This document shows, piece by piece, positions 27,081 to 38,104 of a stretch of 64,000 bases of DNA. Under the pieces are notes generated by a model. It saw only the letters and a list, made by a program, of their open reading frames with translations, did not search any database and was not told the DNA's origin. Position numbers and translations under genes: made by a program. Position 1 is the stretch's first letter; each line of letters begins with the position of its first letter. The stretch comes from Megaleporinus macrocephalus (Eukaryota; Chordata; Actinopteri; Characiformes; Anostomidae): the NCBI GenBank assembly GCA_021613375.1, contig CM038720.1, positions 4,756,462 to 4,820,461 on the forward strand, written 5' to 3'.

Positions 27081-30059
27081 ACCGGACATCAAAGGTGTCT
27101 TAGATGGTGGAGTATATTTGAGGTAAGGACTGCGATGGCTTCAGAGGTGGTGCGCCGGGTCAGGCAGCATGCAGCGCTGCTGTGGCACCGCAGCGGCCCC
27201 GCAGCGGCCCCGCAGCGGCCCCGCAGCGGCCAGTCGTTGTGGGGCGAAGATTGAGCTGCCACTTGCTTTGACAAATCTGAGCATTTACACTGTTTCCTAT
27301 GACAGCATGCAGGAGTAATGGGGCGGATGAATCGCAGGCTGGAAAAGCATCGCTCCTGCCGCCGCCCCCGTTCGCAGCTCGCGCCACCTCCGCGTCTCGC
27401 CCATCCATTTGTGGAGCACTTTTCACCTCGGCCCGCACCTAACGCGTGATGAATAGACAGCAATCCATTACCCGAGACATCCAGTCCTTCAGCTGCAGGC
27501 CTGCTGCGGGTAAAGTTTAACCACTTAAAAGTCCAGACTCGTTAATCTTCAGGCTTATTATCCGGTAACTAGCTGGTCAGGACTAGGACATCAATCTGTA
27601 GGTCACGTAGCTGTGGGAGCGAGGAACCAAACTCTAGGCCCACATACAAACAGACTGCATGAGGCCACTTACCAATTAAATTACCGTCACATCACGTCAT
27701 GTATCTTTACTTGTATTATTGTTTCCTTCTCGAAAAGAAGGTCCAGCTTAATGTTTAGGCCTCAAAAGATCTCGGAATTAACATGATACTGTTGAAAATA
27801 TGATGACAACAGTAGATCGTTCACTCACATCCTTAGTTAACAGGTCATTCACCAAGTTTTGACTGAGTTCTCTTTGAATTTTCCTTCAATCATCAGATTC
27901 ATCCGCTCAGGGAAGAGGGCCAAAGCACAACCCTTCTTGCAAAATCTTCTTCCGCTAGGCATCCCAGTGGTTCGAGGCACCATTCAGTTTCTTAGGACAC
28001 CACTGAGCCTTACCGTGAGTTAAACGGCCAAAGAAACACTGAGCATAATTACTAATTACTATTAAACCACTCACGTTTCCCTCGTCTGCACTTCTGCCAT
28101 GGACAGTTAATATTGTTACGACCTGGTCTAGGGTCAGGCTGTAACAGAAATTGAGAGTGGGTTCTCTCCTCTGACCTATACCAGAACAAACACAGGACTG
28201 TAAGTTTTCTACCCCTAACTACCCCTAACTACCTGCCACAAAACAGGGGAAAGGGGTAGACAAACAAAAGGCGCCCACCCCCTACGTCCCACAGAGATCT
28301 TACAGAATCTAACAAAGCTATTACTAAATGGACGAATGTGGTGGAGAGTGCCAGGCTGGTCTAGTTGTTCCAGGTCAGGTCAAAGAAGAGAACCCTGAAC
28401 GCCTCCCTCAAGATGGCCGCTTGACGATCTTTTATTCATGAAGGCGACCTCTAGTGGTCAATCACGGACATTAAGAGAAAGAATCAGATTTGATTCATTC
28501 ACTTCAGGCTTGTAATGTGAACGTAGCCTAGGTTGTTATTTATTATGATTTGAGTTTTGAGTTTGATGAAGAGTTATTGCGTTCCGTCTTGTATTGCATG
28601 CAATTTTGAAACACGCTCACCTTTCCTTTTTGTTGCTGGCTTCAAAAGCTAAAGAAAAGTGCCAAATCTGGCAACCTGGCAATGTAGACTGTACTGCGGT
28701 TGTGAATGTAAATTCATTATGCAGCTGTTTGTGCAATTAATTACCCAATTAAACAATCACCTTTGAGTAGAATAGTAAGATGACAGTAGCAACCAGACTT
28801 CTAAGGGTGGCCCTTCGCCTCTCTGGGCCTCTCCCGGACCTTAAACCTAAATCCCCTGCTGTTCCCGTCTGTGTAATACCCCCTCGCCCGTCCTTAGTCT
28901 TTATGAATTTCTCTTGCATATTCAATTTCTCAGTCCAAGCCCTTTAATACTTTCCGCTGGACTCATTTCAGCACCCACTTCCAGTCCGTCTGACTCCCGC
29001 CTTGCCTTCCTTTTCTACTTCTCCCACCGTTCTGGTTCGGTTACCCGTCTTCGGACTGCCAAAGAGAGATGCATTGTGTATCCCTCAGTTACCGGCGCCT
29101 CCTGTTTTGCTCGGCGCTCTCAGTCTTCCTCCGAACGCTGCCAGCACTTCGGCTCTCTCCGCGTCTGGAAGCCTCATCCGGCCTTGTCCCCGCTGTGCTC
29201 CATCAGCTTATCTGCCTCCAGCTCCATGCTTCCCCCCTACCCTCGCCGTCCAACTCCAGTTAGCCTTCCAGCGAGCCATCCAGCTCCAAAACCCCCTCTC
29301 CAATCCGGCGCCAAGCTCCTTCCGCTCCGGCCAAAGCCCAGCTCCCCTCCTCCTCCTTCTTCTGGCCTGCTCCATCCAAACCCTACTTACTTTGGCTTCT
29401 CCAGCCTCCTGGCCAGCTTTTAGCCTCTTTAGCCCCATTGCGGTTCTCTCAGCTCCCCACCGTACTCGCCCGAAGATAACAGTAGATGAAGCCTGGAGGG
29501 CTGGATTGCGCTCGGTGAACAACAAGGGCTGTCAGAATGATCAAAATAATTCTAATGACTCATATTAATTAGATTTGCTTTATTTGGGGTAAACGCTGTT
29601 CCCAGTGTTCATCAGCAGTGATGGATGAAACAGCAGCTGCACCAATGCATGTGTAGAACATATATAATTCGAAAATTCATACCGGATCAACAACTATGCG
29701 CCAAAGAATGTTTTCTTGCACCGCTTCCATCTTTGAGATCACGACAGCAACCATCAATCACATTTGCATGAGTCTACCGAGTCACGGTTCAGGTTTCAGA
29801 CTTTTAACTGAGCTTAGACTTTAGACTAAACTTCTTTTTTCGCTTTGACTGACTCGAAAACCTACATCTTTTCATCACCTAATCAATCATAACGCAACCC
29901 AAAATGAAGTAGTGACTGATTCTCAGACTTTTGGGCTCATTGGCTTCAGAACACAGAGATTTAACTGCTCATGTAGACATCCATTGTTATTAACTGTGAA
30001 TTAACTGTGCGCTAAAACTAGGACCATCAAATTTATCAAACGTACAACATACATAATCA
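27081..30059. other. Mostly low-copy intron sequence
   Basis: An 11-bp GC repeat (CGGCCCCGCAG, about four copies) lies at about 27186-27230. 28130-28480 may be a degraded transposon but no ends are established. 28890-29520 is C-rich with frames open in several phases; their translations show no recognisable domain. Nothing else is identified. Confidence 0.4.
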
Positions 30060-31125
30060 GAAACTTTAGAGTTAAGTTAAGCTTTTATAGGTGTAAAGAT
30101 TAAAATGTTTGAGATGTGTTGTAGATTTTGGATGGACAGTTTAATAGGTGTTGCAAGTGTAGTTTGGATGTTTAGGTATGGTTCAGATTTTGGTGGTGTA
30201 GTGAACATTGTGGGGGTGTAGCTGATCATTTACAGGTATAGTTAAGATTGCGGGTGTGTAGTTGATATTTTGGGGTGTAGAGATTTTGAGTGTGCAGTTA
30301 AGGTTTTGGTGGTGTAGTGAACATTGTGGGGGTTTTCGGGGTGTAGTAAGGGTTTGTGTACTTGAGATTTTATAGGTGTAGTTGAAATTTTGGCTGCTTA
30401 GTTGATATTGTGGTGTATAGTGAATGTTTTTGGTGGTGTTAAGGTTTTTGTGGTGTAGTTGATTTTTTTAGTGGTGTAGTTAAGATTTTGGAGATGTTTA
30501 GATGTCGGGTCTGTAGTGTATATTTTGGGATGTAGTGAAGATTCTTGGCGTGCAGTTGATATTTTGGTGTATAGTGAATATTTTGGTGTAGTTATGGTTT
30601 TTGGGGCGTAGTAAGGGTTTTGAAGGTGAAGTTGAGGGTTTGTAGGTTTATTTGAGGTTATGCAGGCATAGTTACTGTTCTGCAGGTGTAGTTGAGGTTT
30701 TGTAGGTGTAATTAAGGTTCTGCAGGCACAGTTAAGGTTCTGCAGGTGTATTTGAGGTTTTGGAGGTATAGTTATAGTTCTACAGGTGTAGTTAAGATTT
30801 TGCAGGTGTATTTGAGGTTTTGGAGGTGTAGTTATAGTTCTACAGGTGTAGTTAAGGTTCTGCAGGTGTAGTTGAGGTTTTGTAGGTGTAATTGAGGTTC
30901 TGCAGGCACAGTTAATGTTCTGCAGGTGTATTTGAGGTTTTGGAGGTGTAGTTATAGTTCTACAGGTGTAGTTAAGGTTCTGCAGGTGTAGTTGAGGGTT
31001 TGTAGGTGTAATTGAGGTTCTGCAGGCACAGTTAAGGTTCTGCAGGTGTATTTGAGGTTTTGGAGGTGTAGTTATAGTTCTACAGGTGTAGTTAAGATTC
31101 TGCAGGTGTAGTTGAGGTTTGGGGC
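30060..31125 (+). repeat. 20-bp minisatellite (GGTGTAGTT family), degenerate to regular
   Basis: The unit is TTCTGCAGGTGTAGTTGAGG (20 bp), with variants TTTTGTAGGTGTAATTGAGG and TTCTACAGGTGTAGTTAAGG. The left half (30060-30640) is diverged with GTGTAGT still recurrent. The right half is regular, with a higher-order unit marked by TGCAGGCACAGTTAA near 30721, 30901 and 31021 (180 and 120 bp apart). Confidence 0.9.
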
Positions 31126-32199
31126 AGGGGTTGTATTTCTTGCATGCGGCTCCTCTTTTTATAAATCAGTCTTGTGCAGGGAATGTGCTCCACGTGCGCG
31201 GAGCGGCAGTTTCTCCGAGCTCAGGGAAAGGAAGCGCTGACTCTGGAGCGATGCCTGGAGGAGCCGTTTAAGCAGAGGATCCATATTTAAACAACTAAAC
31301 GCCCCCCCATACATTTAAATAGTAATGCGTCTTCCTGCGAGACCTTTAATCACAGCCTCTCTCCCTCCCTCCCTCCCTCTCTCTCTCCCTCTCTCTCTCT
31401 CTCTAAGAACACCGTCACGCCCAGATTGGGCCTGAGACGGCGATAATGCCCTTGATTGAAAAATCATAGCTGTGCTAATATGGGCTCCCAAATAAGATTG
31501 TTTCCCTGGACGTGTACGTTACAAGCGTTTAGCGGGGAGCGCGCATCTCCGTCTGTAGATCAAACGCCGCAATTTGCATTCCACGCCAAGCGGCTTCCGT
31601 TTTACAGTAGATCAAGCAATGCCATTTGCATTCTCGGCAAAGCGTGGTAAGTGCATTTTGCGACAGATAAAACAATTACATTAATATCGGCGTCCGCGTT
31701 CACGCAGCCATGTGTTGCCTCGTACATCAAACGCTCAAATTAATAAGAAATCCGAAAGAAAGAATACATTAAAGGGTTTGGCCCCATGACAACCGGAGCC
31801 CCTCCCGTCCCTCTTTTTCCTCCTCCGTCTCGCCCTCGCCGTCTACCGCGCTCCTTCTTGATGCGCGAGGGTTGACAGACAGCGAAGCTGTTGGTGCCAC
31901 AATGCCATATTTGAGTGTTCTGAGGAGGCTGATGTAATTACTGTGCATGGAAACGCTCCCTAGTGGGTTCCAGCGCTACTAGAACCATATGAACACGCTC
32001 GCACGGCGCGCAGGCTGATGACTGATAAGTGCATAAGTGAGAACAGAATGCAGACAAGCAGTGAGCAGTGCGCGTGCATGTTTATCTGTTTGTTTGCTTG
32101 TTTGTTTGTTTGTTTGTTTGTTTGTATACTTTGATGACAAGAAAACTATTTTTGGATGCTGAAGTAAACGGTATGCTTCAAATGATATATCACATGTGG
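31126..32199. other. Low-copy intron sequence
   Basis: CT-rich microsatellite at about 31358-31405 and (TTTG)n at about 32085-32125. 31410-31980 is CpG-containing, lacks repeats, and has AATTAAT- and TAATTA-like motifs. No exon is recognised. Confidence 0.4.
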
Positions 32200-32955
32200 T
32201 CCTCGTCGTCCACGGTATCAGCTCCACTGACCATATAGGAGCTACACTTATCATTTTGGATCCTAATGGATCATTGTCAGCGCTGACGTGGAGGTGCTGG
32301 TGTGAGTGGATCAGACACATCAGTGCTGCCGGACACTGTGTCCACTCACTGTCCACAGATTATTCAATCTGTGTGCAGCGTCCTATGACCGCTGATGTAT
32401 GACTGGAGGGACACAAGGCTAACCCTAACCCTAGCCCTAGCCCTAACCTAACCTAACCTTAACCCTAGCCCTAGCCCTAGCCCTAACCTAAACCTAAACC
32501 TAACCCTAACCCTAGACCTAACCCTAATCCACTCACACCAGCACAACACCCGCCAACACCACGTCAGTTTCACTGAGAATCGTCCACCAACCAGCAACAT
32601 CCAGGCAACAGTGTCCTGTGGGCAGCGTCCTCTGACCACTGACGTAGGACTGGAAGGGCACAAACTGGGTCTCTGACTTCACATCTACAAGGTGGACCAG
32701 CAAGTAGTAGGAGTGTCTAACAGAGTGGACAGTGAGTGGACACAGTGTTTAAACACTCCAGCAGCAGCACTGCTGTGTCTGATCCACTCACACCAGCACA
32801 ACACACACTAACTAACACACCACCACCACGTCAGTGTCCCTGCAGTGCTGAGAATGACCCACCTCCCTAATAGTACCTGCTCAGTGGTGGTCCTGTTGGG
32901 GTCCTCACCATTGAAGGAAACGGGACTAAGAAACAGATGGACCACAGTCTGTAAT
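32200..32955. mobile_element. Foldback DNA element interrupted by telomere-like repeats
   Basis: The left end GGTATCAGCTCCACTGACCA matches the ends of the element at 39496-40079. The right end reads GGTGGTCCTGTTGGGGTCCT, then CAGTCTGTAATGGTCCTGTA. The interior contains the paired GTGTTTAAACACTCCAGCAG and GACCCACCTCCCTAATAGTA blocks. About 107 bp of CCCTAA/CCCTAG/CCTAA repeats (32421-32527) interrupt it. Confidence 0.85.
32421..32527. repeat. Interstitial telomere-like repeat
   Basis: A mixture of CCCTAA, CCCTAG, CCTAA and CCTAAA units, inside the foldback element. It is not a chromosome end, because unique and repeat sequence continues on both sides. Confidence 0.9.
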
Positions 32956-34015
32956 GGTCCTGTATGGTAAGGGGTGGGTAGTCAGTTCATCTCGCCCTTC
33001 GCCTGTGTATGTTGTTCTCCTCTCTCTCTTTCTTTCTGTCTCTCTCTCTCAAAGATGGAAGTGCTGGTGGTCCACAGGGTCTTGCGCAGTTGTTTGCTGC
33101 CCCATAAGTTATAAGTTAAGCTATGAATGCAAGCGTGTGTGTGTGTGTGTGTGTGTGTGGGGCGGGGGGGGGGGGCTGTCTTTTTACTTTAAAATGTGCA
33201 CTACTTTCTAGCACCATTAATATGGAGGCATTAGGGAGGAAACCAAGGGAACAGAGGAGGGAGCAGGAGTGACTGCACAGACAAACAGATAAATAAATGA
33301 ATAGATAAATAAATAAGTGCTCGGAGGTGGCGGCGCGTGGGGGAGGCAGATAAGAGCCCGCGCTGATGGAATCCAGGGTAAGCGAATGGGAGGAGGGAGG
33401 AAGGATAACAGATTTGAGTCGGGGGGCCTTGATGAAAGGCGCGCTCTTAATGGCGCCCCTATATGTTTTAAACGACTCCGTTAATGGGGCTTTTATATGT
33501 GCGGGAATGGCCCTCTTAATGGCCCTAATTCCTCCTCGGAAAATGACTCGGAGTCGACGGCACGTGTACACGCGCCGCGCTATCGATCCCCCCACCTGCC
33601 CTCAGCGAGACAGGGACCGAGTCGGAATCGGGAATACGGCTTTTCTGCAGGATCAGTGCTTTCCACTGTTTTATGAGCACTGCGTCTGCAGGCGAGTGTG
33701 CGAGGACGTGGGTCCCGTTCCTGCGTGCGAGATGGGAGGTCATCTTCACAGTAATACCCGAGAATTTAATTACGGATTTTTCACACCACGGAGAGGCGGC
33801 GGCGGCAGCGAGCGTCCCGCTTTAGCACTGCGCCGGGAGTAACCTTCCCTAAGAGCGGGGAGCGTCCCCTCATTAATTGCCCCTCGGAAAATTGCATATT
33901 GAAAGCAGCCCGTGTCTCCCGGAGTGTGATATTACAAATTTGGTGGTCAATTAGCCTAGTTAGCCCCCCCCCCCCACCACCCCTCAAAGTTTATAATTAG
34001 ATTGTTTTGACCGGA
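32956..34015. other. Intron sequence just upstream of the protocadherin exon
   Basis: (GT)n then a G run lies at about 33134-33173, and AATA-rich tetramers at about 33285-33318. 33400-33960 is CpG-rich, repeat-free and contains paired TTAATGG motifs; it is the segment nearest the exon most likely to hold conserved splicing or enhancer sequence, which is inference from position and composition. A C run lies at about 33965-33975. Confidence 0.4.
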
Positions 34016-34045
34016 CGCCCCTTTTGTTTTTTTTCTCTTCTCCAG
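34016..34045 (+). promoter_or_regulatory. 3' splice acceptor and polypyrimidine tract
   Basis: A long T/C run (CCCCTTTTG, then eight or more T, then CTCTTCTCC) ends in CAG at 34043-34045, directly before the conserved protocadherin reading frame. It is a strong acceptor by composition. The reading frame stays open upstream of the AG, so the boundary is placed from the polypyrimidine tract and from where protein similarity begins. Confidence 0.85.
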
Positions 34046-34265
34046 CTGCCGCATCGCAGAGTGACGTTCTCCACCGCCAACCCCGTGCAGGACCTGCAGG
34101 ACTCGTCCCAGCAGAGCTACTACGACAGCGGCCTGGAGGAGTCCGAGACCCCCAGCAGCAAGAGCTCGTCCGGCCCTCGTATCGGACCGCTGGCCCTGCC
34201 CGAGGACCACTACGAGCGGACCACGCCGGACGGCAGCATCGGCGAGATGGAGCACCCAGAGAACG
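34046..34265 (+). CDS. pcdh7: Internal exon of a delta-1 protocadherin (cytoplasmic CM3 segment), probably pcdh7
   Basis: Delta-1 protocadherins are single-pass homophilic adhesion proteins, and this exon encodes part of the cytoplasmic tail. Seen: the exon follows a pyrimidine-rich stretch ending TCTTCTCCAG and is followed by GTGAGG. It is 220 bp, enters in phase 0 and leaves in phase 1, so the last G begins a split codon. Residues 4-8 are RRVTF, the CM3 motif of this subfamily and an RVxF-type protein phosphatase 1 docking site (PP1-alpha binding is reported for PCDH7). Then come SYYDSGLEESETPSSKSSS and ERTTPDGSIGEMEHPEN, nearly invariant in PCDH1 and PCDH7 as I recall them. The split codon fits the Asp that follows PEN in mammals. 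PCDH9 and PCDH11 diverge after RRVTF. Choosing pcdh7 over pcdh1 is inference, from the long flanking introns and the STANP residues after RRVTF. Third codon positions are strongly G/C, unlike the flanks. No adjacent exon is in the window. Confidence is for the subfamily; for pcdh7 itself about 0.6. Confidence 0.9.
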
Positions 34266-34274
34266 GTGAGGGGC
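34266..34274 (+). promoter_or_regulatory. 5' splice donor
   Basis: GAACG/GTGAGGGG: a GTGAGG donor, close to the GTRAGT consensus, follows codons for the conserved HPEN. Similarity to the family stops here; reading through gives Gly-Glu-Gly-Pro and then a TGA stop at about 34277. The phase-1 split codon matches the Asp expected in the family. Confidence 0.85.
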
Positions 34275-35217
34275 CATGATGCCAGAGCGCTAAACACAAA
34301 TTTGCTTGTGGTTCACGTACCTGAGAACTGAAAGTGAGCGAGTACAGCTCTGGGGTCTTTTAAAGGAAGCTTTGAAGCCCACCTGTTTATGCCGTCATTC
34401 AGAGACCCACATTAGGTGAGTCAGAGAAAAAGATGCCGGTTTAATCCACCCAAGCTTTGGTGGTTGCATGTGTGGGGAAAGTTTGCAACCCCTGATACAG
34501 AAAAAGCTCCTGATTAGTTTAGTTTCCATAAACATAAGCATCCCACTTGGATGGTCTCGACAAGATCTCCAAGACCCCCTTCCCCTGAGACCAGTGGTCC
34601 AAATGAGGTTGAAATCTAGACCACTAGTTTTTGGTCCCGAGACTGAGGCTGGACTCCAGTAGCACAGCACTGCAGTTGGATATTTGCAAGTCAAATCCAT
34701 GATACCCAGAGACGATAGCACTGAAAGATGAATAGCTTCTATATGAAATTCCAAAGCGTGCCGTCAATCATGGATTGGTTGAAATCTTATAGGTGCTGAT
34801 CCTCATCACTGCTGGATATGGAGCTATTCTATCTGTTCTATTATTCATTTTCATAGTTTTTCTTTCTTTAGGTATTATTTGTGCTTTGAGTTATGTAATC
34901 CACAAAAGTTTTTGTTATAGTAGTGTTGTAACTTCTTTCTTGCTGTCAGAATGAAGAGGGGGACCAGTTCAGAGTTTGATCTTTATTTTCAGGGAAACGG
35001 GACAGACGTTCTGAGACCCTGGTCTGGTCTGAACATGGGCTGAAATGGTCTCACTTCAAACTAGAAAGCACACTGTATTTAAGTCCAGGCTGTCAATAGG
35101 TCAACCAGCCTCAACAGGCTAGATCGGTATCTCCAAGGCTTAGGGCTAGGGCAGGATCTGCTAAGCCAAAACCCTAAACGAGGGTATCGCTAAGCTGTAA
35201 ACCCTGTTCAACAGTAT
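34275..35217. other. Intron sequence just downstream of the exon
   Basis: No gene is recognised. 34910-35215 could be an old transposon or solo-LTR-like insertion (starts TGTTGTAAC, contains CTTCAAACTAGAAAGCACAC) but no clear ends were found. Confidence 0.35.
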
Positions 35218-35500
35218 TCAACAGTAGTAATCAATATGATAATGGATTTTATCACATCCGGGTTGGATTCCCGGTCCGGGCCACTCTGTGTGGAGAGTGT
35301 ATGTTCTCCCTGTGCTTGAGTGGGTTTCCTCCAGGTACTCCGGTTTCCTCCCACAGTCCAGTGAGTGTGTGTTGGCCATGCGATGGACTGGTGACCTGGG
35401 GTCCATGGTGGCCTGATGTTGCTGGGATTGGCTCCAGCCCCCCAGTGACCCAGACTACCAAGATAAAGCAGAAAATAATGAATAGATTGGGTGGATATAG
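35218..35500 (+). mobile_element. V-SINE/DANA-like SINE, 5'-truncated
   Basis: A B-box-like GGGTTGGATTCCCGGTCCGG is followed by the V-SINE core: CTGTGTGGAGAGTGTATG, TTCTCCCTGTGCTTGAGTGG, GTTTCCTCCAGGTACTCCGG, TTTCCTCCCACAGTCCAGTG. The tail is GCGATGGACTGGTGACCTGG, GGGATTGGCTCCAGCCCCCC and a short 3' end near AATGAATAG. The A-box end is missing. Confidence 0.85.
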
Positions 35501-35511
35501 TCACTGTCCAA

Positions 35512-35650
35512 TACAAAAAGGGCCTCAGAAATGGCAACTTTACATTAAAGACTAAAAACCCAGAATTTTTGTCCAAGCACATTGCGAGCGTTCCTATTGG
35601 TCCATTCATCATGGCATTTCGTTTCATAGTGAAGATTTGAAGACGTCTCA
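35512..35650 (+). repeat. Unclassified ~180-bp interspersed repeat, diverged copy
   Basis: Blocks GGCAACTTTACATTAAAGAC, CCAGAATTTTTGTCCAAGCA, CATTGCGAGCGTTCCTATTG and GTCCATTCATCATGGCATTT match the order in 12984-13165. The GTCAATGGAA block is lost. Confidence 0.65.
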
Positions 35651-35952
35651 ACTTGTCCAGATATTTCTCATGGTAAAATTTAACCGAACCTAGTTTTCAT
35701 CAAGTGTGAGCAAACAGCTCAGACATCACTTAGACCTCAGGTTAAGCCATCGGTGGAAACCAGTGAAATTCCCTCATTGAAACAGCTGGAGCCTCTTTGC
35801 TTATTCCAGAAAAAATAAGCTTGACCGGAATAAAAGATGGAACTTGAAGTCTGACCAATGTTCTGCAAAGCTCCTTCAACAGCAGCTACACGAGCTATGG
35901 CTGGGTGGGCCTCAGGGTGGAGCTCTGAAGATCATTTCCTATGCTTAACACA

Positions 35953-37199
35953 CTCCTACATTTTATGCTCCTACATTTACACTAATCCCTAACCCCTACA
36001 TTTACACTAAACTCTAACCTCTACATTTACACTAAACCCTAACCCCTACATTTACACTAAACTCTAACCCCTACATTTACACTAAACCCTAACTCCTACA
36101 TTTACACTAAACCCTAACCCCTACATTTACACTAAACACTAACTCCTACATTTCCACTAAACACTAACTTCTACATTTACACTAAACACTAACTCCTACA
36201 TTTACACTAAACCCTAACTCCTACATTTCCACTAAACACTAACTTCTACATTTCCACTAAACCCTAACTCCTACATTTCCACTAAACACTAACTTCTACA
36301 TTTACACTAAACACTAACTCCTACATTAACACTAAACCCTAACCCCTACATTTACACTAAACCCTAACTCCTACATTTACACTAAACCCTAACTCCTACA
36401 TTTACACTAAACCCTAACTCCTACATTTACACTAAACACTAACTCCTACATTTACACTAAACACTAACTCCTACATTTACACTAAACCCTAACCCCTACA
36501 TTTACACTAAACCCTAACTCCTACATTTACACTAAACCCTAACTCCTACATTTACACTAAACACTAACTCCTACATTTACACTAAACACTAACTCCTACA
36601 TTTACACTAAACCCTAACTCCTACATTTACACTAAACACTAACTCCTACATTTACACTAAACCCTAACCCCTACATTTACACTCAACCCTAACCTCTAAA
36701 TTTACACTAAACACTAATCCCTACATTTACACTAAACCCCAACCCCTACATTTACACTCAATCCTAACCCCTATATTTACACTAAACCCTAACCTCTACA
36801 TTTACACTAAACCCTATCTCCTACATTTACACTATACACTAACCCCTACATTTACACTCAACCCTAACCCCTACATTTACACTCAACCCTAACCCCTACA
36901 TTTACACTAAACCCTAACCTCTACATTTACACTAAACACTAACCCTACATTTAGACTAAACCCTAACCCCTACATTTAGACTAAACCCTAACCCCTACAT
37001 TTACACTAAACCCTAACCCCTGCATTTACACTAAACACTAACTCCTACATTTACACTAAACCCTAACCCCTACATTTACACTAAACCCTAACCCCTACAC
37101 TTACACTAAACACTAACTCCTACATTTACACTAAACCCTAACCTCTACATTTACACTAAACACTAACTCCTACATTTACACTAAACACTAACCCCTAAA
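35953..37199 (-). repeat. 25-bp minisatellite in inverted orientation, about 50 copies
   Basis: The unit on the + strand is CTACATTTACACTAAACCC followed by TAACTC, the exact reverse complement of the unit at 21853-24436. Flanking sequences at 35886-35955 and 37200-37300 resemble each other (GAGCTATGGCTGGGTGGGCC against TGCTATGACTGGGTCGGCC, both followed by TATGCT(T/C)AAC), so the array lies between diverged direct repeats. Confidence 0.97.
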
Positions 37200-37299
37200 C
37201 TACACATGCTATGACTGGGTCGGCCTCAGACTGTAGCTGCTCGGCTTCTTGAAGGGAAGATCGTTCACTATGCTCAACGCCTCCTTCTTAAACTCTGCT

Positions 37300-38100
37300 C
37301 CTGCGTCCGGCATGTTATTTATTCATTTGTCTGTTTGTGTGTTTATTGTGCAGCTGGCGAATATATATACATTGCGTCAGGAGCGCAGTCAGCAGTAGCC
37401 GTGTCCTACCCGTTCAGCAGGCCCTCCATCACGGCTCCAAATCACTCTTAATGGCCTCCTCACACAGGGGCGCTAATTAAACTCCCCCCACCCCAACTAA
37501 TGGAGCCCTTGGACTCCCGATAACTCTGCAGTTTGTCTGTTCACTGAAGGCTGCGCTGCCCACGAGCTCCCTCCCTCTCTCTGTTCTCAGGCCAACTGCC
37601 TACTCAACGTAGCTGCCGCGTGTTTTGCCTTTTCTCTTTTTCCTTCTTTTTCTTTGTTGCTTTACTTTAATTTCACAGCCGTAAACTGGCATTAATGAGC
37701 GGCTGCCGGAGCCTCCACGCCGCCGAGCTCGGGCGAGCGCCTCCCGAGTTTTAACAATGCTAACAGAAGAGTATTTGCGCAGTCCTTCTCGCAGAAGACG
37801 CATCCTGACAGCTGCTTCCACGCTCTAAATGCACTCTTCTTTAATTCTCTTCTGTACAATTTAATCTCCATTACGGCCGCTCGTCTTTCATAACACCATT
37901 TAGCTTTTCCTCCCGCTTTTCCGCAGCGCCCTCGCCTTTTTCTTCCATTAGCGCAGCCGAGCTTAATTACTTCTCCGCCGTCGCTCTGGGCAGAATCAGC
38001 GAGAAGCGCCTTTAGTGTTGCGTCTGGAGAAAAACACGACCCGTCCAGCCGCACTTCTTAACCCCATTAACTGTTACAGTACACTGATGATCTGAATCGA
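37300..38100. other. Low-copy, CpG-rich intron sequence
   Basis: No gene or repeat is recognised. It contains several TAATTA/TTAATTA motifs (for example near 37471 and 37963). It is a candidate for conserved non-coding DNA on composition only. Confidence 0.35.
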
Positions 38101-38104
38101 ATGT

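Noticed and set aside
29002..29568. 188-codon Pro/Ser/Leu-rich frame and overlapping 169-codon frame
   Set aside because: Overlapping phases are open because of C-rich composition; no recognisable domain, and no clear splice context was identified.
33366..33842. 158-codon frame just upstream of the exon
   Set aside because: No similarity to protocadherin and a competing frame on the opposite strand; probably intronic CpG-rich DNA.
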